Source: Pseudomonadota bacterium
GTDB lineage: Bacteria > Chloroflexota > UBA6077 > JAJPGT01
Direction of reading: 5' to 3'
DNA length: 64,000 nt
NCBI GenBank assembly: GCA_021325655.1
Contig: JAJPGT010000100.1
Location: forward strand, 105,289 to 169,288
Shown here: one piece after another, positions 1 through 8,690 of the stretch
Layout: each line of letters opens with the position of its first letter
Numbering within the stretch: position 1 is the first letter of the stretch
Program-made: the position numbers and the translations under genes
Notes under the pieces: generated by a model
Seen by the model: only the letters and a program-made list of their open reading frames with translations
Told to the model about the DNA's origin: nothing
Databases searched by the model: none

Positions 1-14
1 CCACCGGCGCTGCC

Positions 15-1630
15 GTTGTCCCCACGCGCGTGGGGGTGAACCGTCCCCTGCACCCCGCCGGTGGTCGAGTTGTTCGTTGTCCCCACGCGCGTGGGGGTGA
101 ACCGCGCGCCAGCGCGTTGCGGACATGGCCCGCATCGTTGTCCCCACGCGCGTGGGGGTGAACCGTAACGTACTCGCTAATGCCTGCGCGAGATCATCGT
201 TGTCCCCACGCGCGTGGGGGTGAACCGCGATGTTCGCCGTGTTCGCGGCCGCATGGCTCGTTGTCCCCACGCGCGTGGGGGTGAACCGGCTACGATCCGA
301 AGCACAATGAATTCCACGCGGTTGTCCCCACGCGCGTGGGGGTGAACCGAGTGGCCGCTGCCGGCCGGCGTCAAGCTGGCCGTTGTCCCCACGCGCGTGG
401 GGGTGAACCGACCGGAGCGCTTGGGATGTTCATGGCTCCCTCGTTGTCCCCACGCGCGTGGGGGTGAACCGAAATCTGGGACCTGCTCCGGGAGCTGTTC
501 AGGAGTTGTCCCCACGCGCGTGGGGGTGAACCGTCCTTCTCGTTCGCTTGACGAACGAGAAAGAGGTTGTCCCCACGCGCGTGGGGGTGAACCGCCGCGC
601 CAGACGAAAACCCGCACCTTCACCGTGTTGTCCCCACGCGCGTGGGGGTGAACCGCAGACTCGCGACTGCGCGCACGTCTGTCGGCTGTTGTCCCCACGC
701 GCGTGGGGGTGAACCGCGATTGCTAGCGGCATGTGTCCCTCCCGATGCCGTTGTCCCCACGCGCGTGGGGGTGAACCGCCCAACTCGACCGCCCCCCTGT
801 CCGCGAAATCGTTGTCCCCACGCGCGTGGGGGTGAACCGCAGCGAGCAAGCATCCAGAAGCTGTCGTAGCTGTTGTCCCCACGCGCGTGGGGGTGAACCG
901 CTTTCAATCGCTAAGACCAGCGACGGCAGGTCGTTGTCCCCACGCGCGTGGGGGTGAACCGATCTCGCGACACAGAGCGCGAACGCGCTCTGCGTTGTCC
1001 CCACGCGCGTGGGGGTGAACCGATCGATCTCATTTGGATACCGCGCATCATCACGTTGTCCCCACGCGCGTGGGGGTGAACCGATCGCCCTCGCGCTCAA
1101 TCTGCTCCATGCCCTGTTGTCCCCACGCGCGTGGGGGTGAACCGATAATGATCGAGATTTGGCCGCTGCGCATCGGCGTTGTCCCCACGCGCGTGGGGGT
1201 GAACCGGAGCCCATATTGCAGCACAGAGCGCTGTTTGAGTTGTCCCCACGCGCGTGGGGGTGAACCGTACCGAAGGGCCGTCTCGCCGCCCTCGCGCGCG
1301 TTGTCCCCACGCGCGTGGGGGTGAACCGCATCCCTGCTGCGATCTCTATCTCAACGAGCCGTTGTCCCCACGCGCGTGGGGGTGAACCGCCCCATCACGG
1401 TCTACGCTGTCGCCTTTCCTGGTTGTCCCCACGCGCGTGGGGGTGAACCGCCCGGATCGGGCGGGGCGTAGGGGGTCGCGCCGTTGTCCCCACGCGCGTG
1501 GGGGTGAACCGGTTGGAGTAACAGATTCGACAGTGAGACGTTGGTTGTCCCCACGCGCGTGGGGGTGAACCGCCTGTCCGCCTTTCCGCCTTTAAGCAGC
1601 TTTCGTTGTCCCCACGCGCGTGGGGGTGAA
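15..1630 (+). CRISPR. CRISPR array, type I-E-like repeat, 27 repeats visible; array continues upstream of the window
   Basis: Repeat GTTGTCCCCACGCGCGTGGGGGTGAACCG (29 bp) starts at 15, 76, 137, 199, 260, 321 ... 1544, 1605. The 26 spacers are 32-33 bp. The last copy (1605) keeps 26 nt and then diverges (GTGAA-GTT instead of GTGAA-CCG), as expected at a trailer end. CCCCAC-GCGC-GTGGGG stem and GAACCG 3' handle are typical of I-E repeats. Confidence 0.98.
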
Positions 1631-1826
1631 GTTTCCCGCAAGTCGAGCCAGGAAGACGAAGCGAGACCGGTTCAAGCTGTTCGAGTTCGTCGCGTCCCGG
1701 CCCGATATGACGTGGGAGCAGCGCTGGAAGGAGTGGAATCGGGCATTCCCGGCAGAGAAGTACCGCTTCGCGTCCAACATGCAGCGCGACTATGCGCTCA
1801 TCAGCAATCCAACGAAGAGGGGGTAA
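1620..1826 (+). pseudogene. Short ORF running out of the terminal CRISPR repeat; probable C-terminal remnant of an element-borne gene
   Basis: Frame starts inside the degenerate last repeat (GTGGGGGTGAAGTTT...) and encodes ...SRARKTKRDRFKLFEFVASRPDMTWEQRWKEWNRAFPAEKYRFASNMQRDYALISNPTKRG; ends 3 nt before the integrase ATG. Confidence 0.4.
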
Positions 1827-1829
1827 GTC

Positions 1830-2974
1830 GTGGTGAAGAAGCGCGGGAACGGTGAAGGATCTATCTACCAGCGAGCCGATGGCAAGTGGTGCGCGTCGGT
1901 CACCCTGGCAGACGGCAAGCAAGGTGCTGTACGCCAGAACGCGCCAGGAGGCAGCGGCCAAGCTGCGCGCCGCCCTGCATGCGCAGGAACAGGGGACGCT
2001 GGTCACCGGGCCCACCCAGACCGTGGCGCAGTTCTTCACCCGCTGGCTGGAGGATGTCGTCAAGCCGAATCGGCGCCCCCGCACCTATGAGTCCTATGAG
2101 GAGAAGCTGCGGCTGCACGTCCTACCCGAGCTGGGCCGAATCTCCCTGGCGAAGCTCACCCCGCAGCACCTCCAGCGCCTGGACGCGAGCAAGCTGGCCG
2201 CGGGACTGTCCCCCAAGACCATCGGGATGCTTCACGCGATCGTCCACCGCGGCCTCAAGCAGGCCCTCAAGTGGGGGCTCGTCGGCCGTAACGTCGCCGA
2301 GTTGGCCGATGCCCCGCCCCGTCAGCAGCGCGAGCCGACCGCACTCTCTGGGTAGAGCTCCAACGGCTCGCCCGCGCCATCCGCGGGCATCGGCACGAGT
2401 TCTTCTGGCTACTCCTGCCTCTGACCGGCCTGCGGTTTGGGGAGGCAGCCGCCCTGCGCTGGGCGGATGTCGACCTAGACGGGCGCGTGCTGCGGGTCGC
2501 CCATACCCTGACCCGCCTGCGCGGGGGCGGCTGGGCGCTCACCCCGCCCAAGACCGCTAAGAGCCGCCGCCTGATTCCCTTGCCACCCCTGCCATCGAGG
2601 CGCTCAAGGCGCAACGCCGGTGGGTACTGGAGGCCAAGCTCCTGGCCGGGGCCCGCTGGCAGGAGCACGACCTGGTGTTCCCAACCGGCGTCGGGACACC
2701 GCTGCGCGAGGCGCACGTGCTGGCCGCCTTCCACGCGGCGCTGGAGCAGGCCGGGCTACCGCGGTATCGGCTGCACGATCTGCGGCATACCTACGCCACG
2801 CGGCTGTTCGCGCACGGCCGGCACCCGCGCGAGGTGCAGGACTTACTCGGACACAGCCGGATCGAGATGACGCTGAACGTCTATACCGCCTCGATCCCCG
2901 AGCGGCTGCGGGAGGCCGCCGAGACGCTGGCTGACATGTTCGCAGACGCAGCGGACACGGCCGCGGAGGGGTGA
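1830..2974 (+). pseudogene. Tyrosine recombinase/phage-type integrase, disrupted by about three frameshifts
   Basis: Consecutive pieces in three frames: MVKKRGNGEGSIYQRADGKWCASVTLADGK / KVLYARTRQEAAAKLRAAL...RTYESYEEKLRLHVLPELG... / HEFFWLLLPLTGLRFGEAAALRWADVDLDGRVLRV...PPKTAKSRRLIPLP / FHAALEQAGLPRYRLHDLRHTYATRLFAHGRHPREVQDLLGHSRIEMTLNVYTAS. Catalytic R, K, HxLR, GH and Y motifs are present but split; breaks near 1920, 2345 and 2590. Confidence 0.9.
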
Positions 2975-2995
2975 GCCCCCGCCTCCCTGCGGCCC

Positions 2996-3019
2996 GTTGC
3001 TACACCGGTTGCTACACCG
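2996..3019. repeat. Tandem 12-bp direct repeat GTTGCTACACCG x2 between integrase remnant and tRNA
   Basis: gttgctacaccg|gttgctacaccg read directly. Confidence 0.85.
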
Positions 3020-3060
3020 GGCAGCAGAAAGGCCTCGTCTCCAGGAAGGACGGGGCCGTG

Positions 3061-3144
3061 TGGTGCCGAAGGTGGGATTCGAACCCACACGGGTTGCCCC
3101 ACTCGCTTTTGAGGCGAGCGCGTCTGCCGTTCCGCCACTTCGGC
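3061..3144 (-). tRNA. tRNA-Leu (anticodon CAA), CCA encoded
   Basis: Reverse complement GCCGAAGTGGCGGAACGGCAGACGCGCTCGCCTCAAAAGCGAGTGGGGCAACCCGTGTGGGTTCGAATCCCACCTTCGGCACCA; 7-bp acceptor GCCGAAG/CTTCGGC, anticodon stem CTCGC/GCGAG with loop CTCAAAA, T-loop GGTTCGAATCC. Confidence 0.95.
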
Positions 3145-3178
3145 GCGCGCAAAGTATACCGCTCTGACTCGCCCGCGC

Positions 3179-4240
3179 TCAGCCGCCGATCTGCGACATC
3201 GAGCGCGAGGCCCGCTGGAATGCCTCGCCCTCGTTGATCTTGTGCTTCAGCTCCTTGTGCCACACCGCATCGCGCACGAGCTCCAGCAACTGCTCGTCCG
3301 TGATCCCACTCCGCAAGGGGGTGCGTAGGTCCCATTCGTCGATGCTGAACAGGCAGGTGCGGAGCTGGCCGTCGGCGGTGAGGCGGAGTCGGTTGCAACT
3401 GGCGCAGAACGGCTCGGACACCGGGTTGATGAAGCCGATCTCACCCACCCCGTCGGCGAAGCGGTAACGCCGCGAGGTGGAGGACTTCTCGGTGGGGATC
3501 GGCACCAGCGGCATGATCTCACGCTCGAGGATCGCCTTGATCTCGCGGCCGGTCAGGACCCGCTCGTGCTCCCAGTTGCCGTCCGCATCCAGCGGCATGA
3601 ACTCGATGAAGCGGACGATGTAGCCCTTCTCGCGGGCGAGCAGCGCCAGGGGCACCGCCTCGGTCTCGCTCCAGTGGCGCATCGCCACAGCGTTGATCTT
3701 GATCGGGCGGATGGAGGGGTAGCGCTCCAGCTCGGCGAGACCCTCCAGGACCTGCTTCAGCCAGGGGCGCCGAGTGATCTGGTGGAAGCGCTCATGGTCC
3801 AGGGTGTCGAGGCTGACGTTGATCCGGGTGAGCCCCGCTTCGGCCAACGGGCGGGCCAGGTTCTTGAGCATGAAGCCGTTGGTGGTCAGGCTCAGGCTGG
3901 TGATGCCCGGGATCTTCGCCAGCCGGGCGACGAGGTCGGGCAGCCCCGGGCGCAGGGTCGGCTCGCCGCCAGTCAGGCGGATCTCGTGGACCCCCTGAGC
4001 GACGAACAGGCGCGCCAGCCGCTCGATCTCGTCGAAGGTGAGCAGCGACTCCCGGTTCAGCCACTGCAGCCCTTCCTCAGGCATGCAGTAGACGCAGCGG
4101 AAGTTACAACGATCCGTTACAGAGATGCGCAGGTCGCCCATCACCCGGCCGAAGGAGTCGACCAGTTGTCCGTCGGAGACAGCCGGCACAGCCCGTGGCT
4201 GCAGCCCCTGGATCTGCACCAGCGGCGTCGCGCTCATCAA
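3179..4240 (-). CDS. moaA: GTP 3',8-cyclase MoaA (radical SAM, molybdopterin biosynthesis)
   Basis: RISVTDRCNFRCVYCMPEEG CxxxCxxC motif, LTGGEPTLR, and C-terminal EPFCASCNRLRLTADGQLRTCLF cluster. Confidence 0.96.
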   Translation of the reverse strand: MMSATPLVQIQGLQPRAVPAVSDGQLVDSFGRVMGDLRISVTDRCNFRCVYCMPEEGLQWLNRESLLTFDEIERLARLFVAQGVHEIRLTGGEPTLRPGLPDLVARLAKIPGITSLSLTTNGFMLKNLARPLAEAGLTRINVSLDTLDHERFHQITRRPWLKQVLEGLAELERYPSIRPIKINAVAMRHWSETEAVPLALLAREKGYIVRFIEFMPLDADGNWEHERVLTGREIKAILEREIMPLVPIPTEKSSTSRRYRFADGVGEIGFINPVSEPFCASCNRLRLTADGQLRTCLFSIDEWDLRTPLRSGITDEQLLELVRDAVWHKELKHKINEGEAFQRASRSMSQIGG

Positions 4241-5547
4241 TTCCCTACTGTTCTGCTCGGATTTTTCACGCTTCGAGTATACCGGAGCGGGTTGGCGTAC
4301 TCAAGCGGCAGGCGCTTGCGCCGGCGCGGCGGCCAGGCGGCGGGTGCCGCCGTGGCCAGGCGGGCGGGGATCTGCCGCGAGACGGCGACCAGGAGCAGCG
4401 TCCCGAGCAGGCCGACGCCGGTCGAGACGTAGAGCGCCCCGGCGAGTCCCAGTGGGGTCTGGCTGGCGAGAGCGACTCCCAGGAAAGGGGCGGCGACGCC
4501 GCGCAAGCCGGTGAGGCTGTTGAGCACCGCGGCGTAGCGGCCCCGCTGCTGGCCGGGGGCGAGTCGGAGCAGCAGGTTGGCCCAGCCCAGCTCCATCGCC
4601 CCGCTCCCCAGGCCGTTCAGCAGCCCTGCCAGAGTGAGCCATTGGGCGCTGGGGGCGAGCTGGTAGACCAGCGGTACCGGCCAGGTTAGGACGAAGCCGG
4701 CGACGAGCGAGGCGTGGCCGCCGTGGCGGTCCACATGCAGGCCGGAGAGCCAGTAGGAGAGCAATCCACCCAGTGCTAGGGCGAGGCTAACGAACCCTAC
4801 TTCCGCATAGGAGACGCCCAGTCGGTCGACCATAACCAGCGGGAACAGGGGCAACGCCATGAAGCCGCCCAGGCCCCAGAGCACCCAGGCCAGCGCGATC
4901 CCACGGAACAGTGGGTCGGACCAGAACTCACCCAGCGCCGCCCAGGGCCCGCTCGGGGTCACCCCCTTGGTTTCAGAGAGCTGTATCCGGCTGAAGGCGA
5001 GGGCGCCGAGCGCGCCGAGCCCGCCGCCGAGGGCGAGCAGCGCGCGCTGGCCGGCGGCGTCCATCAGCCAGCCGCCGAGCGGCGCACCCAGCGCGGCGAT
5101 CCCGCTCTGGATGATGCGCACGTAGCCCATCAGCCGCGCCCGCCAGCGGTCGGGATACATCTCGCGCAGCGCGTCGTACACCGCTGGCAGCGAGATCGCG
5201 TAGCTGACGTAGTAGACGAAGAACATCGCCAGCAGCGCCTGGGGCCAGTCGCCCAGGAGCGCCAGCAGGAAGACGCCTCGGCCGAGCGCCTGGACGACGA
5301 CGATGTAGGCGGTTCGGTGCCGGGTGGGCAGAAAGCCGACGCTGAGCAGCCCGACGACGTTGGCCGCGAACGGGCAGGCGGTGATCGCCGCCAGCAGCAG
5401 CGGATCGGCCCCCTCCCGCCGAGCGATGACCGGGACGAAGTTGATGACGAGCGCAGTGAACAGCCCCGCGCCCAGCCCATTGGCGGAGTCGAACAGCAGG
5501 CTGCGGCGGGCCTGCCGGGGCAGGTCGCGACCGAGCAGGAAATCCAC
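4237..5547 (-). CDS. MFS transporter
   Basis: Multi-TM ORF (DSANGLGAGLFTALVINFVPVIARREGADPLLL...); likely GTG start near 5547 because the PAP2 gene diverges at 5588; overlaps moaA start (ATGA). Confidence 0.85.
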   Translation of the reverse strand: MDFLLGRDLPRQARRSLLFDSANGLGAGLFTALVINFVPVIARREGADPLLLAAITACPFAANVVGLLSVGFLPTRHRTAYIVVVQALGRGVFLLALLGDWPQALLAMFFVYYVSYAISLPAVYDALREMYPDRWRARLMGYVRIIQSGIAALGAPLGGWLMDAAGQRALLALGGGLGALGALAFSRIQLSETKGVTPSGPWAALGEFWSDPLFRGIALAWVLWGLGGFMALPLFPLVMVDRLGVSYAEVGFVSLALALGGLLSYWLSGLHVDRHGGHASLVAGFVLTWPVPLVYQLAPSAQWLTLAGLLNGLGSGAMELGWANLLLRLAPGQQRGRYAAVLNSLTGLRGVAAPFLGVALASQTPLGLAGALYVSTGVGLLGTLLLVAVSRQIPARLATAAPAAWPPRRRKRLPLEYANPLRYTRSVKNPSRTVGN

Positions 5548-5587
5548 GCCAGGGCTCCAGGAAACCAGGGAACGATACCATAGCGGA

Positions 5588-6121
5588 ATGCGCCTGGACC
5601 GCGCCCTGCTCCGCAGCCTGCACCCGGTGGTTGGCCGCTGGAAGCCGTTGGATGCGCTGATGCTCGCCGCCGCCCGCTGGGGGCCATCGCTCGAGATCGC
5701 CCTCTGGCTCTCGCTGCTCCTCCCCGGCGGACCAGGCTGGCGCTGCCGCTTCCGCACCTGGCTGCGGACTGGCCTGGCCCTCTGCCTGGCCACCGGGCTG
5801 GTGCTGGCGCTGCGGCGGCTGGCGCCGCGCCCCCGGCCGTTCGTGGCGGGCGACGCACGGGCGCTGCTGGCGCGTGAGCCCGGGCCGTCGCTGCCCTCCC
5901 GCCACACCGCCTCGGCGGTGGCGATGGCGCTGGTGGTCCATTCGGCGGCGCCGCGCCGCGGGCGGCTGATGGCCGCGGCGGCCGCGCTCCTGGGCCTGTC
6001 GCGGGTCTACTGCGGGCTCCACTACCCCAGCGACGTGCTGGCGGGGGCGGCACTGGGCCTCGCCGCCGCCTGGCTCAGCGGACCCGTCCGCTGGCTCGGC
6101 GGCTCGGGCCGCCCGGGGTAG
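5588..6121 (+). CDS. PAP2-family phosphatase (undecaprenyl-diphosphatase-like)
   Basis: PAP2 motifs RRLAPRPRPF, PSRHTASAVAMA, SRVYCGLHYPSDVLAGAALG; start taken at MRLDRALLRSLHP. Confidence 0.88.
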   Translation: MRLDRALLRSLHPVVGRWKPLDALMLAAARWGPSLEIALWLSLLLPGGPGWRCRFRTWLRTGLALCLATGLVLALRRLAPRPRPFVAGDARALLAREPGPSLPSRHTASAVAMALVVHSAAPRRGRLMAAAAALLGLSRVYCGLHYPSDVLAGAALGLAAAWLSGPVRWLGGSGRPG

Positions 6122-6398
6122 AAGCCTGGCGGCCTGGACGCGGCACCGTGCGGCGAAGCTGGCGGCGGGTCCGCGCGCCCGCGTGATGTGCCGCCTTCGC
6201 GCTGTTGTCCTGGCGCCACGGCCCGCCGCGGGGTGGAGCGCGCCGACCCAGACCGCGCCCGGGCTCCTGGCCCCGAGAAATGGGCGCGGTGGCCGCGCTC
6301 CAGGGCGATGCAGCCGACGCCCGGCCCTGGTCTCCGCACGCCTGCAATGGCGGGCATGCTATGCTCCGGCCGAAGTGAGGCCCAGCGGAGACGCGAGC

Positions 6399-7799
6399 AT
6401 GCAGTGCCTCGAGAACATCTTGGAAGCGGTTGGCCACACCCCTCTGGTCCGCCTCTCCCGCGTGGCGCGCGGCGTGAAGCCGCTGCTCCTGGCCAAGGTC
6501 GAGAGCCTGAATCCCGGCGGGAGTATCAAGGACCGCATCGGGCTGAAGATGCTGGAGGAGGCGGAGCAGCAGGGGCTGCTTGCCCCGGGCGGGACAGTAA
6601 TCGAGCCGACCTCCGGCAACACCGGCGTCGGCCTAGCGATCGCCGCCGCGCTCAAAGGCTACCGGATGATCTGCGTCATGCCGGACAAGATGAGCCAGGA
6701 CAAGATCGCGCTGCTGCGCGCCTACGGCGCCGACGTAGTGATTACGCCCACCGCGGTCCCGCGCGAATCCCCGCAGTCGTACTACAGTGTCGCCGACCGG
6801 CTAACACGTGAGATCCCGGGCGCCTTCCAGCCGAATCAATACTTCAACCCGGCCAATCCGCGGGCACACTACGAGACCACCGGTCCGGAGCTGTGGGAGC
6901 AGACGGACGGGCGAATCGATATCCTGGTGGCCGGCATGGGCACCGGCGGCACCATCACCGGCGCCGGCCGCTACCTGAAGGAGCGCAAGCCCTCACTCCA
7001 GATCATCGGCGCGGACCCGATCGGCTCGATCTACTACTCGCGCGATCCAAGCTCGCTCAAGACCTACAAGATTGAGGGGATCGGCGAGGACTTCTACCCC
7101 TCCACCATGGACCTGAGCCTGGTCGACCGGATCGTCCCGGTGTCGGACAAGGACTCGTTCTTGATGGCCCGCCGCATCACCCGTGAGGAGGGGATCCTGG
7201 TGGGTGGCTCCAGCGGCTCGGCCATGGTCGCTGCGCTGGAGGTGGCGCGCGAAATCGATGATCCGAATGTGGTCATGGTCGTGATCCTCCCGGATACCGG
7301 GCGAAACTACCTGAGCAAGATCTACAACGACGACTGGATGCGCCAGAACGGCTTCCTGGAGCAGTTCCCGGCTCGCACCGTGCGCGAGGTGCTCCGCCGC
7401 TACTCGCGCAGCTTCCCCAACGTGGTGACGATCGCCTCACGCGAGAGCGTCGGGGCGGCGATCGACCGGATGCAGGAGTACGGCATCTCCCAGATGCCGG
7501 TGATCGAGGACGGCGACCTGGGCTCCATCTCGGACATCGTCGGCAGTATTCAGGAGCGCACCCTGCTCGACCGGGTCTACCGCGACCCGGACCTGATTCA
7601 AAGCGCCGTCGGCGCGGCGATGGATCGTCCCTTCCCGGTAGTGCGCGCCGACGCGGACGTGGACCAGGCGTTCGACCTGCTGCTCGGCGGCGCCCCGGCA
7701 CTGGTGGTGGCGGAAGGAGACAAGCCGGTGGGCGTGGTGACCAAGCTGGACCTGCTGGAGTTCGCCGCCCATCACGGCCGCCGCCGCGAGCCGCGGTAG
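6399..7799 (+). CDS. Cystathionine beta-synthase, PLP domain plus CBS-domain pair
   Basis: MQCLENILEAVGHTPLVRLSRV...ESLNPGGSIKDRIGLKML...PTSGNTGVGLAIAAALKGYR; C-terminal CBS domains (ESVGAAIDRMQEYGISQMPVIEDGDLGSIS). Confidence 0.93.
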   Translation: MQCLENILEAVGHTPLVRLSRVARGVKPLLLAKVESLNPGGSIKDRIGLKMLEEAEQQGLLAPGGTVIEPTSGNTGVGLAIAAALKGYRMICVMPDKMSQDKIALLRAYGADVVITPTAVPRESPQSYYSVADRLTREIPGAFQPNQYFNPANPRAHYETTGPELWEQTDGRIDILVAGMGTGGTITGAGRYLKERKPSLQIIGADPIGSIYYSRDPSSLKTYKIEGIGEDFYPSTMDLSLVDRIVPVSDKDSFLMARRITREEGILVGGSSGSAMVAALEVAREIDDPNVVMVVILPDTGRNYLSKIYNDDWMRQNGFLEQFPARTVREVLRRYSRSFPNVVTIASRESVGAAIDRMQEYGISQMPVIEDGDLGSISDIVGSIQERTLLDRVYRDPDLIQSAVGAAMDRPFPVVRADADVDQAFDLLLGGAPALVVAEGDKPVGVVTKLDLLEFAAHHGRRREPR

Positions 7800-7868
7800 C
7801 CCCCGTCCCCGGTTGCCGCCTCCGGGCAGGCGCGGGCACAATGCCGGCAGCTTCGCCGGGGAGTCGCG

Positions 7869-8687
7869 ATGTCAGCCTCGTTTCAGGTGGGCGCCATCCA
7901 GGTGCAGGTGATCCGCGATGGCGCGCTGCGGCTCGACGCGCAGCGCATGTTTGGCGAGGAGCGCGCCGCGGTGCTGCGGGAGCAGGGGAGCCTGGACGAG
8001 GCCGGGCGCTTCGTGATCGGCGTGCACTGCCTGCTGGTTCGCAGCGGCGACCGAATCGCTATCCTCGACACCGGCCTGGGGCTGTCGGACGCCTCGCCCT
8101 CAGCGTCCAACGTGTTCGAAGCGCGGGGCCAACTTCTGCCTGAGCTCGGCCGCCTCGGCGTGGATCCGGCGGCCGTGGACGTGGTCGTGCTCAGCCACGC
8201 CCACACCGACCACATCGGCGGCGTCCTGCATCAGGGCCGGCCGGCCTTTCCTCGCGCCCGCTACGTCCTCGGGGCGGCCGACTTCGCCCACTACACGTCG
8301 CCCCAGGCGCAGGCCGAGACCAGCTTCCACGCGCGCCAGCTCGTCCCGCTGCAGGAGCACGGCCAGCTCGAGTTGGCGGAGGGGGAGCTGGAGGTGCTGC
8401 CGGGGGTGCGGGTGCTGCCGGCCCCGGGGCACACCCCGGGCCATCTCTGCGTCGGGCTGACGTCGGCCGGCGAATTCGGGCTGTATGTGGGCGATCTGGT
8501 GCACCATCCGATCCAGGTCGAGCATCCCGACTGGTCGCCGACGATCGATTGGCTGCCGGCGCTGTCGGCCGAGTCGCGCCGGGCGATGCTCGCCCGGGCC
8601 CGCGCCGAGCGCGCCCTGGTGCTCACCGCCCACCTCCCCTTCCCCGGCGCCGGCCGTGTCGCCGCCGGGTGGACGCCAGGAGCGTAG
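7869..8687 (+). CDS. MBL-fold metallo-hydrolase
   Basis: VVVLSHAHTDHIGGVL (HxHxDH), LPAPGHTPGHLCVGL, LYVGDLVHHPIQ. Confidence 0.9.
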   Translation: MSASFQVGAIQVQVIRDGALRLDAQRMFGEERAAVLREQGSLDEAGRFVIGVHCLLVRSGDRIAILDTGLGLSDASPSASNVFEARGQLLPELGRLGVDPAAVDVVVLSHAHTDHIGGVLHQGRPAFPRARYVLGAADFAHYTSPQAQAETSFHARQLVPLQEHGQLELAEGELEVLPGVRVLPAPGHTPGHLCVGLTSAGEFGLYVGDLVHHPIQVEHPDWSPTIDWLPALSAESRRAMLARARAERALVLTAHLPFPGAGRVAAGWTPGA

Positions 8688-8690
8688 GTC

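Noticed and set aside
1-1630. Spacers targeting genes in this window (self-targeting)
   Set aside because: Scanned by eye; no spacer matched the rest of the window. An exact search is still needed.
177-2084. ORFs such as 177..698(-), 723..1331(-) and 1395..2084(-) with repeated RFTPTRVGTT/VHPHARGDN/GSPPRAWGQ peptides
   Set aside because: Translations of the CRISPR repeat in successive frames; the array explains them.
2971-3237. Plus-strand ORF MSPRLPAARCYTGCYTGQQ...WDSNPHGLPHSLLRRARLPFRHFG
   Set aside because: Translation across the tRNA-Leu gene, a classic tRNA-derived false ORF.
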